Part shown: positions 33,878 through 42,680 of the stretch, one piece after another
How positions within the stretch are numbered: position 1 is the first letter of the stretch
Layout of the letters: each line of letters starts with the position of its first letter
Notes under the pieces: model-generated
Database searches by the model: none
What the model saw: only the letters and a program-made list of their open reading frames with translations
What the model was told of the DNA's origin: nothing
Translations under genes and position numbers: made by a program
DNA from: Oceanisphaera sp. IT1-181
GTDB taxonomy: Bacteria; Pseudomonadota; Gammaproteobacteria; Enterobacterales; Aeromonadaceae
DNA length: 64,000 nt
NCBI RefSeq assembly: GCF_033807535.1
Contig: NZ_CP136856.1
Span: forward strand, 1,917,001 to 1,981,000
Direction of reading: 5' to 3'

Positions 33878-34225
33878 ATGCTGTTATCCAGAAAAAGAAT
33901 ACTTACCCCGCTGTTTGCACTAGTCATTTTGACTACCAGTGGCTGTGTCAGCCAGCACCAGAACAACGGCAACACCCAGCCTACTGTCGATAATGTTGCG
34001 CTCAGCCAATATCTAAACGCCAACACTGCCAGCGCCACCTTATTAAGCGAAAGCCCCTGGGGCAGCAATGTAGAAGTGCTTGCAGATCAAGCCTACTTTG
34101 CTGCCAGCGGCCGCCCCTGCCGCCAATTGCAAATAAGCCAGCCCAACGGAAACATCCAGCATCAAATCGCCTGCCAGCTTCCGTCCGGCGACTGGGCCAT
34201 AACCCGCGACCCCAGAGAGCTTTAA
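33878..34225 (+). CDS. Small lipoprotein, first gene after the ops leader
   Basis: Not assigned to a family. 115 residues, with a signal peptide (RKRILTPLFALVILTTSGC) and probable lipobox TSGC, lipidated at Cys23. The mature part has two further cysteines (in GRPCRQLQ and QIACQLPSG) about 19 residues apart, a possible disulfide, with the block FAASGRPCRQL...WAITRD. Being first behind JUMPstart/ops it is likely expressed with the capsule genes and may assist assembly or surface retention; that is inference. A family A element follows its stop directly. Confidence 0.75.
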   Translation: MLLSRKRILTPLFALVILTTSGCVSQHQNNGNTQPTVDNVALSQYLNANTASATLLSESPWGSNVEVLADQAYFAASGRPCRQLQISQPNGNIQHQIACQLPSGDWAITRDPREL

Positions 34226-34564
34226 GTTGTCAGTTAGTGACCAAGACGCGAGACTAAATATTTTTTGCCACGGAAGAACACGGAATCCACGGAAAAATGA
34301 AGAGCAAGGGCCACAAGTGACTATTTCTTGGTTAAGACCTTACTAATAAGATAGCCGTACGTTATACGCTGTACGCCGTAAGTTTAAAGAAAAACAGCGG
34401 TTTGTTTTAACGTATCGCGCACAACGTTAGACGTGCAGCGGCCCTTAAGCCCTTACCATTAATAGTTCTAGGTTTGGTTTTTTCAGATCTTATCCCTATT
34501 TTTCCGTGGGTTCCGTGGATTCCGTGGCAGATATGACCTTGTGTTTTTATTTTATACTTGGTTA
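34226..34564. repeat. Family A element after the lipoprotein gene
   Basis: Left arm at about 34260-34297 (TTTTTTGCCACGGAAGAACA), core TTGGTTAAGACCTTACTAAT followed by an extra 110 bp containing GTACGCTGTACGCC and CCCTTAAGCCCTTACC, and right arm at 34498-34530 with three CCGTGG blocks. Longer than the usual unit, probably by insertion of a second core. It lies within the capsule transcription unit. Confidence 0.75.
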
Positions 34565-34927
34565 TCAAAAGGTTATCCGCTTAACACTGGCTTTAGGCCA
34601 AGAGAAATTGATGAGTAGCCCGATACTTAAACCTGTTATTTTTAAGTAGTTGATCACTTGCGCTTCTGATGAGGGGTGTAACCTAGTTTGCGCTTTTAGC
34701 TCCAGTAGCACTTTGTCTTCTACGATCAAATCTGCTCTGAACTCACCTACTTCCTGACCTTTGTAATGTACGATAAGTGGGGCCTCGTATTTAACTGCTA
34801 GGCCTTGGGTAATGAGCTCGTACATAAGAGCCTTTTGGTAAACATTTTCTAGTAGACCATGACCTAGCTGGCGGTATACCTCGAATACCGCACCGCGTAT
34901 TTTGTAGGTCAATTCTTCTTCGTACAT
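34565..34927 (-). CDS. GxxExxY protein (PD-(D/E)XK nuclease-like fold)
   Basis: Short protein of the GxxExxY family, named for the motif seen here as GLLENVY (residues 23-29); members have a predicted nuclease-like fold but no proven role. The ATG at 34927 is chosen because AAGGAGG lies 6 nt upstream, giving 120 residues. Also seen: IRGAVFEVYRQLGHG, FRADLIVEDKVLLELKA (candidate D...ExK active-site residues) and QVINYLKITG. It runs opposite to the capsule operon and is flanked on both sides by family A elements, so it is probably an insertion into the operon. Confidence 0.85.
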   Translation of the reverse strand: MYEEELTYKIRGAVFEVYRQLGHGLLENVYQKALMYELITQGLAVKYEAPLIVHYKGQEVGEFRADLIVEDKVLLELKAQTRLHPSSEAQVINYLKITGLSIGLLINFSWPKASVKRITF

Positions 34928-35472
34928 AAGAGCCTCCTTGCTCTTTAAGTTAACCACCACTGTGAGTGTAGAAGTAAGAGCAGCTTATGCCCTTAAAGCT
35001 ATGAACAGAGACAGTAATTAAAGATATCTCTGCCACGGAATCCACGGAAAAGTTGAGATTTAAACCAAAACCACTGATCTCTTGGTGGTTAATAGCTTAC
35101 TAATAAGAAATCCTGTTAGGTTCTGCCTTACCGGTCTTCTTCCGTGGGTTCCGTGGATTCCGTGGCAAAATATGGCTTTAGGTTTTGAACTTGCCTGTAG
35201 CCCATCAGCTACAGATAAACACTGCTTCAGCATAAAGACCGAGACTAAATATATTTTTGCCACGGAAGAACACGGAATCCACGGAAGAGTTCAAGGACAA
35301 GTGATAGAGCTTTTGATGGTTAAGATCTTACCCCTCAATAATTTGGCATTTTTCGCTCTGATCTCTATTTTTCCGTGGGTTCCGTGGATTCCGTGGCAAA
35401 AATGGTTTTAGGTTTTAACTTAGCGCTAAGCGCTCGTTCTCCCGCACACGATATAAAATTTGAGAAAAATTC
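34928..35472. repeat. Two consecutive family A elements before kpsD
   Basis: First unit at about 35029-35172 (left arm CTGCCACGGAATCCACGG, core GGTGGTTAATAGCTTACTAA, right arm TTCCGTGGGTTCCGTGG). Second unit at about 35252-35402 (left arm TTTTTGCCACGGAAGAACAC, core GATGGTTAAGATCTTACCCC, right arm ending GTGGCAAAAATGG). An open plus-strand frame at 35082-35411 spans both and is not a gene. Confidence 0.75.
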
Positions 35473-37194
35473 ATGTCCTTTCCTTTAAAACACTTAGCTA
35501 AGCGCGTCGGCTTACTTGCCTTGCTAGCCTTGCCTGTTGCCAGTGCGCAGGCGCAGCTTATTGGCGTGAGTGCCGGCGACTTGCCGGCTGAACAAAACAG
35601 CCGTTTTAACGGCCCTTCCGCCGCCGATCAAGCCAGCCAAAACAGTAATACTAACTGGAAAAATGGTCGCTATAGCCCAGTCGATAATCGCCAATCAGCA
35701 ACAAATTCCGAGTTGCCCAGTTTTGGTAGTCAGCTATTCAACGGCGGCTTTAGCGGTGTGCGTGCCGATGGCTTAAATCCTGATTACGTTATCACCCCCG
35801 GCGACCAGGTCACCTTGCGGGTATGGGGTGCGGTAGACATAGACCGCGTATTGCCGGTAGACGCCCAAGGCAATATCTTTATCCCAGGCGTGGGCCCTAT
35901 AAAGGTGCAAGGCATCAAACACGGCCAGCTTGATAGCAGAGTTCGCAGCGCTGTTAACTCGATTTACTCCAATAACGTAGAGGTGTACACCAACCTACAA
36001 GGCGTACAGCCGGTGTCGGTATTTGTAACCGGCTACGTGCAAAGCCCAGGCCGTTTTGCCGGTACTCCTAACGACTCGTTACTGTACTTTTTAGATCAGG
36101 CCGGTGGCATAGATGATGCTACGGGTAGCTATCGTGAAGTAAATGTTATTCGTAGCGGTCAGACTATAGCCACAGCCGATTTATACGATTTTTTAATCGA
36201 CGGCACCCTGCCCCGCCCCCAATTTAAAGACGGTGACACCATAGTAGTGACCGAGCGCGGCCCTACAGTAACCGTAGAAGGTGACGTGGCCCGCGCTTAC
36301 CGTTACGAGCTATATTCAGACACCATGACAGGCCAAGATATACAGCAGCTAGCCCGCTTAAAACCTAACGTAACCAATGTGCTGCTGCGCGGCGCTCGCA
36401 CTACAGGCCCTATATCACAGTACTTAACACTACCTGAATTTGATCAACTACCGCTAAGCAACGGCGACCAAGTCACGTTCAGCAGCGACATGCGTGATAA
36501 CACCATAGTGGTGCAGCTAGAAGGTAGCTACTTTGGCCCGTCGCGTTTTGCCCTGCCCCGCGATGCCCGTTTACATGAGTTGCTTAACGCCATTGCCGTG
36601 CCGCAAAACATGACAGACGTCACCAGCATTTCACTGACCCGCGTTAGCGTGGCCGAGCGTCAACAACAAGCACTCACCGAAAGTCTCGCCCGATTAGAAA
36701 CCACCTATTTAGGCGCTTCTTCTTCTACCCCTGCCGAGGCAGAAATTCGCGTGCGCGAAGCCGAGCTAATTAGCCAGTTTATTGAGCGAGCCCGCAAAGT
36801 AGAACCTAACGGCCGCTTGGTGCTAGCCAATAATGGCCAGATCAGCGACATTCGCCTGCAAGACGGCGACACTATCACCATTCCGGAAAAGTCTGATTCG
36901 CTATTGATCAGCGGCGAAGTGTTAGTGCCGCAATCGGTAGTATTCAACGCCAAACGCAGCGCCAAAGACTACATACAAGGCGCCGGCGGCTTTACCGACC
37001 AGGCCAATACCAGCCGTATTTTAGTAGTGCGCCAAAATGGCGAAGTACGCGATGCCGACGACATAACCCTGCGCGCCGGTGATGAGATATTAGTATTGCC
37101 AAAAGCCCCCACCAAAAACTTGCAGCTAGCCAGTACCCTCACGCAAATTCTCTATCAAATAGCCATTGCCGCCAAAGTAGCGATAGATATTTAA
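35473..37194 (+). CDS. kpsD: Capsule polysaccharide export protein KpsD (OPX family)
   Basis: Outer-membrane polysaccharide export protein that, with KpsE, carries capsule from the inner-membrane ABC transporter to the surface. 573 residues (E. coli KpsD 558). Seen: signal peptide with likely cleavage after AQA at residue 27; the polysaccharide-export domain starting NPDYVITPGDQVTLRVWG at about 103; then SLBB-type segments (VFVTGYVQSPGRF, VTVEGDVARAYRYEL, LLISGEVLVPQSVVF) and a final LRAGDEILVLPK. The stop overlaps the kpsM ATG by 1 bp. First export gene of the ops-led operon. Confidence 0.92.
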   Translation: MSFPLKHLAKRVGLLALLALPVASAQAQLIGVSAGDLPAEQNSRFNGPSAADQASQNSNTNWKNGRYSPVDNRQSATNSELPSFGSQLFNGGFSGVRADGLNPDYVITPGDQVTLRVWGAVDIDRVLPVDAQGNIFIPGVGPIKVQGIKHGQLDSRVRSAVNSIYSNNVEVYTNLQGVQPVSVFVTGYVQSPGRFAGTPNDSLLYFLDQAGGIDDATGSYREVNVIRSGQTIATADLYDFLIDGTLPRPQFKDGDTIVVTERGPTVTVEGDVARAYRYELYSDTMTGQDIQQLARLKPNVTNVLLRGARTTGPISQYLTLPEFDQLPLSNGDQVTFSSDMRDNTIVVQLEGSYFGPSRFALPRDARLHELLNAIAVPQNMTDVTSISLTRVSVAERQQQALTESLARLETTYLGASSSTPAEAEIRVREAELISQFIERARKVEPNGRLVLANNGQISDIRLQDGDTITIPEKSDSLLISGEVLVPQSVVFNAKRSAKDYIQGAGGFTDQANTSRILVVRQNGEVRDADDITLRAGDEILVLPKAPTKNLQLASTLTQILYQIAIAAKVAIDI

Positions 37195-37991
37195 TGAGTA
37201 CTCTACCAACACGTACTTCGTGGCAAGTCACCCGCAGCGTTTGGTACGCCATGTTTATGCGCGAAGCCGTATCGCGCACCATGGCTGACCGCCTTGGTTG
37301 GTTTTGGATGATATTCGAGCCGGTGGCCATGATCGCTATTATGGTGTTTATACGCAGCTTTATCAGCGGTAGTCATCGTCTTATTACAGGAGCAGATTTC
37401 ATTCCTTGGATGATAGTGGGCATGATGGGCTTTTTTCTGGTGCGGGAAGGCATGACTCGTAGCATGGGGGCCATCAACGCCAACAAAGCACTGTTTACCT
37501 ATCGCCAGGTACATCCGGTAGATACAGTACTCGTACGGGTTTTCTTGGATTGTATGTTACGCACCTTTATTTTTTTGCTATTTATAGTAGGTGGATTACT
37601 ACTAGAACTGGATATTTTCCCGGATAACGCCATTTACGCTCTACTGGGTTGGTTGTCTTTATGGGGACTGGGGCTGGGGCTGGGGCTAGTGGTATCGGTA
37701 ACTGCGACACTAATACCGGAAACCAGTAAAATTATTAGCATGATTTCATTACCCCTACTGATTATCTCCGGAGTTATATTTCCGCTGAATGTAATGCCTC
37801 ATTATTTGCTAGAGTATTTAATGCTCAACCCCATTGCTCATGGGCTTGAACTCTTACGGTTAGGTTTTTTTAGCAGTTATAAAGTAGTGCATGGCACCAG
37901 CGAGACTTATCTTTGGCTATTTATTTTGGCCTTAAATGCATTAGGCCTGTTGATGCATGTGCGGTTTAAAGAACGGTTGAAAGCACAATGA
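37194..37991 (+). CDS. kpsM: Capsule ABC transporter permease KpsM
   Basis: ABC-2 type permease exporting lipid-linked capsule across the inner membrane. 265 residues with six predicted helices. Seen: MFMREAVSRTMADRLGWFW with the amphipathic N-terminal segment, IPWMIVGMMGFF, the re-entrant YRQVHPVDTVLVR region, and the C-terminal SGVIFPLNVMPHYL...NPIAHGLELLR motif. Overlaps kpsT by 4 bp. Confidence 0.94.
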   Translation: MSTLPTRTSWQVTRSVWYAMFMREAVSRTMADRLGWFWMIFEPVAMIAIMVFIRSFISGSHRLITGADFIPWMIVGMMGFFLVREGMTRSMGAINANKALFTYRQVHPVDTVLVRVFLDCMLRTFIFLLFIVGGLLLELDIFPDNAIYALLGWLSLWGLGLGLGLVVSVTATLIPETSKIISMISLPLLIISGVIFPLNVMPHYLLEYLMLNPIAHGLELLRLGFFSSYKVVHGTSETYLWLFILALNALGLLMHVRFKERLKAQ

Positions 37992-38662
37992 TAAAAATAT
38001 CTAACCTTTACAAACGTTATAACAGTCGCGATGGCAGAGAAAACCGTTGGGTGCTAAAAGACATCAATCTTACTATTCCCAAAAATGTGAGCGTAGGTTT
38101 GGTTGGTCGTAACGGCGCAGGTAAAAGCACCCTGCTTAGACTTATTGCCGGAATGGACAACCCAGAGCGCGGTTCGGTTGAACGTCATTGCCGCGTATCT
38201 TGGCCCATTGGTCTGTCGGGCGGTTTTCAAGGTTCAATGACCGGTCGCCAAAACGTAAAATTTGTGGCGCGAATGCAAGGTGGCGGCTTTAACGTACAAC
38301 GCATTATCGACTATGTAGAAGACTTTGCCGAGCTGGGTAGCGCCTTTGACCGCCCAATAAAAACTTATTCCTCCGGCATGCGGGCAAGGCTAAATTTTGG
38401 CCTTTCTCTGGCTTTTGATTTTGATGTGTATTTATCAGACGAAGCTACTGCTGTAGGAGATAAACACTTTCGAGAAAAAGCCAGCAAAACGTTTAAAGAC
38501 AAAGTAGGCCAGTCCAGCTTGATTATGGTCGCTCATGGTGAAGCTATCTTGAAGGATCTTTGCCAGGCCGGCATTTATCTTAAAGATGGTCAGGCCCACT
38601 GGTTTGACGACATCAACGACGCCCTCGCCACCTACCACCAAGAAACTGCCCCGAAGGGCTAA
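37988..38662 (+). CDS. kpsT: Capsule ABC transporter ATPase KpsT
   Basis: ATPase powering KpsM. 224 residues. Walker A GRNGAGKST at 40-48, signature YSSGMRARLNFGL at about 127, Walker B DVYLSDEATAVGD with the catalytic Glu, and switch-region His in IMVAHG. The C-terminus ends APKG, read from a CCCCGAAGGGG hairpin that overlaps the stop. Confidence 0.95.
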   Translation: MIKISNLYKRYNSRDGRENRWVLKDINLTIPKNVSVGLVGRNGAGKSTLLRLIAGMDNPERGSVERHCRVSWPIGLSGGFQGSMTGRQNVKFVARMQGGGFNVQRIIDYVEDFAELGSAFDRPIKTYSSGMRARLNFGLSLAFDFDVYLSDEATAVGDKHFREKASKTFKDKVGQSSLIMVAHGEAILKDLCQAGIYLKDGQAHWFDDINDALATYHQETAPKG

Positions 38663-38921
38663 GCCCTTTCGGGAGCTGTACGCAACCCCTTCGGGGAGCC
38701 GTAAGCTTTAAGCTGTCAGCTGTAAGTAACACACCCGTGTCTGCGGAATAAATGCACCATGTAGCTGCCGCTTTAGCTGGCAGCCTCTGCGAAGCAGAGA
38801 AAAGACAAACAAGCACAACACAAACACTACAAACAACACCGTTCGGCTTAAAGCTGACAGCTTACCGCTTACAGCTGCGGCCAAAGAAAAATTCTCAACT
38901 TTCATTAAACCCCGAGATCTC
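38649..38921. repeat. Three family C hairpins between kpsT and kpsE
   Basis: CCCCGAAGGGC (38649-38659), CCCTTTCGGGAGCTGTACG (38664-38682) and CCCCTTCGGGGAGCCGTAAG (38686-38705) occur in a row, followed by TTTAAGCTGTCAGCTGTAAG and an inverted copy CTTAAAGCTGACAGCTTACC near 38850. A CTGCCGC...GCAGCC region lies between. They split the usual kpsMT-E arrangement; RfaH may be needed for transcription to pass. Confidence 0.7.
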
Positions 38922-40004
38922 ATGAAACACTTCGTTAAACGAAACCCACATTGGGCCGTTGCCCTTATAGCTATTGTTGCCGTGGCCTTTTACTGGTTTG
39001 CTTGGGCTAGCGACCGATACGTTTCTCGTGCCACCGTAGTACTAGAAAGCCCACAAATTGCCGCGCCTGAATTTAGCTTTTCTAGTTTAATAAAAGGTGC
39101 TGGCGGCCATGGCGATTTATTATTACTACGCGAACATCTGCTGTCGGTAGATATGCTGAAAAAAGTGCAAGCCGAGCTGCCCTTTCGTGAACACTACAGC
39201 GAAAACGGCGACTTATTCTCTAGGTTATGGAACGCCAATTCCCCGATAGAAAAGCTGCACAAGTACTATCAAAAACGCGTTAGCATAGAGCTGGATGACT
39301 ATGCTGGTGTGCTTAACATTACCGTTGAAGCCTTTGAACCCGAGTTTGCCCATCAGCTCTCGCAACTGCTACTGAACGCCGGCGAAGCCCATATGAATGA
39401 CATGGGACAACGCCTGGCAGAAGAACAGGTACGCTTTTTAGAGCGCCAAGTTGATAGATTAGAAAGCCGACTAGATGAAACCCGCGGCGCCTTGCTAGAT
39501 TACCAAAACCAGCATGGCTTGATTTCACCTATTCATACCGCAGAAGCACTAAACCAGGTAGTTGGTGCGTTAGAAGGCGAGCTAGCTCGTATGCAAGCCC
39601 GATACAGCGCGGCGCAAAGCTACCAAAGCACCCGATCGGCAGAACTAGTACAAATAAAAAGCCATATTAATGCGTTACAAAAACAAATCGGCAAAGAACA
39701 AAACCGCCTAGCGCAAGAAACAGGCAATGCCCTTAACCGTGTGTCAGCCGACTATCAAACTCTAGAATTAAAAGCTCAATTCGCCCTACAGACCTACTCT
39801 AGCGCCTTGGCCGCATTAGAAAACACCCGCATAGAAGCCGCTCGCAAGCTCAAGCAGGTCAGCGTGCTGCAAAGCCCGTTGCTGCCAGAATACGCTACCA
39901 AACCAGATCGGCTCTACAACGCTAGCGTATTTGCCATTATCACCCTATTTCTGGCCTTTATTGCCAATATGATTGTGTTAATAATTCGCGACCATAGAGA
40001 CTAA
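38922..40004 (+). CDS. kpsE: Capsule export inner-membrane protein KpsE
   Basis: Polysaccharide co-polymerase-like (PCP-3) protein linking KpsMT to KpsD across the periplasm. 360 residues: N-terminal helix (about 13-28), a periplasmic domain with a long coiled coil (about 155-300: RFLERQVDRLESRLDETRGA, KSHINALQKQIGKEQNRLAQ), the conserved SPLLPEYATKPDRLYN, and a C-terminal helix (about 332-354). It follows the family C hairpins and precedes the glycosyltransferases by 18 bp. Confidence 0.92.
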   Translation: MKHFVKRNPHWAVALIAIVAVAFYWFAWASDRYVSRATVVLESPQIAAPEFSFSSLIKGAGGHGDLLLLREHLLSVDMLKKVQAELPFREHYSENGDLFSRLWNANSPIEKLHKYYQKRVSIELDDYAGVLNITVEAFEPEFAHQLSQLLLNAGEAHMNDMGQRLAEEQVRFLERQVDRLESRLDETRGALLDYQNQHGLISPIHTAEALNQVVGALEGELARMQARYSAAQSYQSTRSAELVQIKSHINALQKQIGKEQNRLAQETGNALNRVSADYQTLELKAQFALQTYSSALAALENTRIEAARKLKQVSVLQSPLLPEYATKPDRLYNASVFAIITLFLAFIANMIVLIIRDHRD

Positions 40005-40022
40005 ACCCCGAGAAAAAATACA

Positions 40023-42680
40023 ATGAGCTGCAATAGACCACAAAAAAGGCACGAACGAACCAGTGTAAAAAAAGGCACTCTCTTACTATGGGGCTTATGG
40101 GCACTTCGTTATTGCTGTAGAACCGCTTTTTTACGAAAAAAATATCATAAGATTATTATTCATCTCGTTAAAAAAACTAAGTTATTTGATACATCTTGGT
40201 ATATGGATAACAACCCGGACTTACAGCAATCTGGCATATCCTCCCTACAACATTATGTGGCTTATGGTGACAAAGAAGGTCGCTGTCCTATGCCCTTGTT
40301 CAATCCCCACTTTTATAAATCCAGAGCCAAGAGCAAAACCAAGCACATCAATAGCCTGCTGCATTACGCTTGGATAGGTCGCTATTTTAAACTTTCGCCC
40401 AGCAGCCTGTTTGATCTTCATTATTACCTTGGTCAAAACAAGGATGTGGCCCGCAAAGGTATGGAGCCGCTTTATCATTATATGAAATATGGCGGGCTTG
40501 AAGGACGCTCACCTAATCCTCAGTTTGATGGCAGCTGGTACATACAACATAATCCAGAAGTACGCATTGCGCGTATCAACCCGCTAATTCACTATCTGCA
40601 ACATGGTCAATATGCCGGCTTACCAACACGTAACGGCAACACTTGGCAACCCTGTACTACAGAACAGCCCGTTCACTCAGACAATCTTGAACAACTACAG
40701 CCCCTGGTAGTAACAGGTGAACCACAAATAGATATCGTACTTCCTGTATATAAAGACCAAGAACTAACCCTACGCTGCATTGCCAGCGTTCTAAAAGCAC
40801 AGTACACGACGCCTTGCGAGTTGATTGTCATAAACGATGCCAGCCCCGAGCCTGAGTTAAGTGCCGAGTTGCAGCGTATGGCAACAAAAGGGCTGTTCAC
40901 CTTGGTAGAAAACTCATGCAACTTGGGTTTTGTACAAACAGTTAATCGTGGTATGCGCTTGCACTTAGACCGTGATGTAGTACTGCTTAATTCAGATACC
41001 GAAGTTTATGGCAACTGGTTGGACCGGCTGCATAAGGTTGCTTGGAGACATGAAAAAAATGCAACTGTTACTCCATTATCAAATAATGCAACCATTTGTA
41101 GCTATCCCAGATTTTTGCATGATAATCCTTTCCCACTAGAAACTCCCTATGCAGTGCTTGATCAGCTGGCAGCAAAGCATAATGCAGGACTAGAAGCTCA
41201 AGCCCCAACTGGCGTGGGGTTTTGTATGTATATACGCCGCGATGCAATGCAAAAAATAGGCTTATTTGATGAGCAAGCATTTGGCAAAGGCTACGGTGAA
41301 GAAAATGATTTTTGCCAACGCGCCCTTCAACAAGGCTGGCGTAATATTATAGCGGCAGACGTGTTTGTCCGACATCTTGGCGGCGCTTCTTTTCAAGATG
41401 AAAAAGCTAACCGCGTCGCCCATGCTTTAGACGTTTTGAAAGAACGTTACCCTGATTATCAGCAACAGGTGAATACATTCATTCAACACAATCCACTTAT
41501 GCAGGCCAGACAGAATCTGGATTTCGCGCGCTTACAGCAATATGTTTGCACAGAGAACATATTAATGGTCTGCCACAGTCGAGGCGGTGGTGCAGAGCGT
41601 CACTTGCAAGAAGATACTCAATATTGGCTTAAACAAGGTAAAGGCGTGTTCTATCTGCGCCCAGAACGTGGCAGACCAACACATGTAAGGCTAGGCCACC
41701 CCGCCTGCAGGCAATTACTGAATCAACCGTGTTTTGAACTCGGCAATATAAAAGAATTGGCGAAAATTTTAAAACAACTGCGTATTACCTGCATCAATAC
41801 TCATGGCATGGTTGATTTTACTGAACACGCGCCCCTTCACTTAAAAGAGCTTGCTGCAACACTTAGCATCCCTATTCATATAGATATACATGACTACAAG
41901 GTGATCTGCCCTCGTATAAATCTGGCGGATGAACAAGGCCGTTATTGTGGCGAACCTGATGATAGCCAGTGCAATCAATGTCTGGAAACACGTGGTAACG
42001 ACTTTGGGGTTAAAGATATTCGACAATGGCGCGAGAATCATTCTCAAATATTAGAGCAAGCTGAAAAAATATGGGTGCCAGATCAAGATGTGGCAGAACG
42101 TTTATCACACTACTACCCAGATGTAACCTATAGCGTTGCGCCCCATGATTCACTGCAACCCACCCCCTTGCAAACACCATACAACCGTGCAGCTAATCAA
42201 GCGCTGCATATTGTAGTGATCGGCGCTATCGGTAAACTTAAAGGCTATACGGTGCTACTGGAATGTGCTCGTTATGCACGTAAACACAAGCAGCCACTAA
42301 AATTCTCGGTATTGGGCTACACCATGAACGACACCGAATTATCAACATATAATGTAGACGTTACGGGTCAATACCATGAAAGTGAAGCTCTTGAAAAGCT
42401 AAGCACCTTGCAGCCGGACCTTATCTGGCTACCCTCTACTTGGCCGGAAACATACAGCTATACCTTGTCTATAGCACTGCAAGCCGGTAGACCGATTGCA
42501 GCATTTGATATGGGCGCGATTGCAACACGCTTACGTCAACTTGATCGTGCGCAACATTTATTGCCATTACAATTAGCTGACTCTCCCCAAGCCGTTAATC
42601 AGCATTTTTTAGATTTAACTAAATCATTGTCAGAAAAGAATCAACTAAAGCTTCAGGGAATATATGAAACAATTAATTAA
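40023..42680 (+). CDS. Two-domain capsule glycosyltransferase (GT2 plus GT-B) with N-terminal repeats
   Basis: Probably adds two sugars, or polymerises, during capsule synthesis in the cytoplasm. 885 residues. Residues 55-210 hold four copies of a roughly 45-residue motif (FDTSWYMDNNPDLQQSG, LFNPHFYKSRAKSK, LFDLHYYLGQNKDV, FDGSWYIQHNPEV, each followed by PL.HY...G..EGR-like sequence), known from large surface glycan transferases. A GT2 domain starts at about 236 (IDIVLPVYKDQELTLRC) with NSDTEV near 323 and a late GFDEQ-like LFDEQAFGKGYGEENDF. A GT-B domain starts at about 510 (NILMVCHSRGGGAERH) and ends with WLPSTWPETYSYTLSIALQA. Donor sugars cannot be read. Overlaps the next gene by 17 bp. 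Confidence 0.85.
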   Translation: MSCNRPQKRHERTSVKKGTLLLWGLWALRYCCRTAFLRKKYHKIIIHLVKKTKLFDTSWYMDNNPDLQQSGISSLQHYVAYGDKEGRCPMPLFNPHFYKSRAKSKTKHINSLLHYAWIGRYFKLSPSSLFDLHYYLGQNKDVARKGMEPLYHYMKYGGLEGRSPNPQFDGSWYIQHNPEVRIARINPLIHYLQHGQYAGLPTRNGNTWQPCTTEQPVHSDNLEQLQPLVVTGEPQIDIVLPVYKDQELTLRCIASVLKAQYTTPCELIVINDASPEPELSAELQRMATKGLFTLVENSCNLGFVQTVNRGMRLHLDRDVVLLNSDTEVYGNWLDRLHKVAWRHEKNATVTPLSNNATICSYPRFLHDNPFPLETPYAVLDQLAAKHNAGLEAQAPTGVGFCMYIRRDAMQKIGLFDEQAFGKGYGEENDFCQRALQQGWRNIIAADVFVRHLGGASFQDEKANRVAHALDVLKERYPDYQQQVNTFIQHNPLMQARQNLDFARLQQYVCTENILMVCHSRGGGAERHLQEDTQYWLKQGKGVFYLRPERGRPTHVRLGHPACRQLLNQPCFELGNIKELAKILKQLRITCINTHGMVDFTEHAPLHLKELAATLSIPIHIDIHDYKVICPRINLADEQGRYCGEPDDSQCNQCLETRGNDFGVKDIRQWRENHSQILEQAEKIWVPDQDVAERLSHYYPDVTYSVAPHDSLQPTPLQTPYNRAANQALHIVVIGAIGKLKGYTVLLECARYARKHKQPLKFSVLGYTMNDTELSTYNVDVTGQYHESEALEKLSTLQPDLIWLPSTWPETYSYTLSIALQAGRPIAAFDMGAIATRLRQLDRAQHLLPLQLADSPQAVNQHFLDLTKSLSEKNQLKLQGIYETIN

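Noticed and set aside
35082..35411. 109-codon open frame before kpsD
   Set aside because: Entirely composed of two family A elements; equivalent frames appear in other copies.
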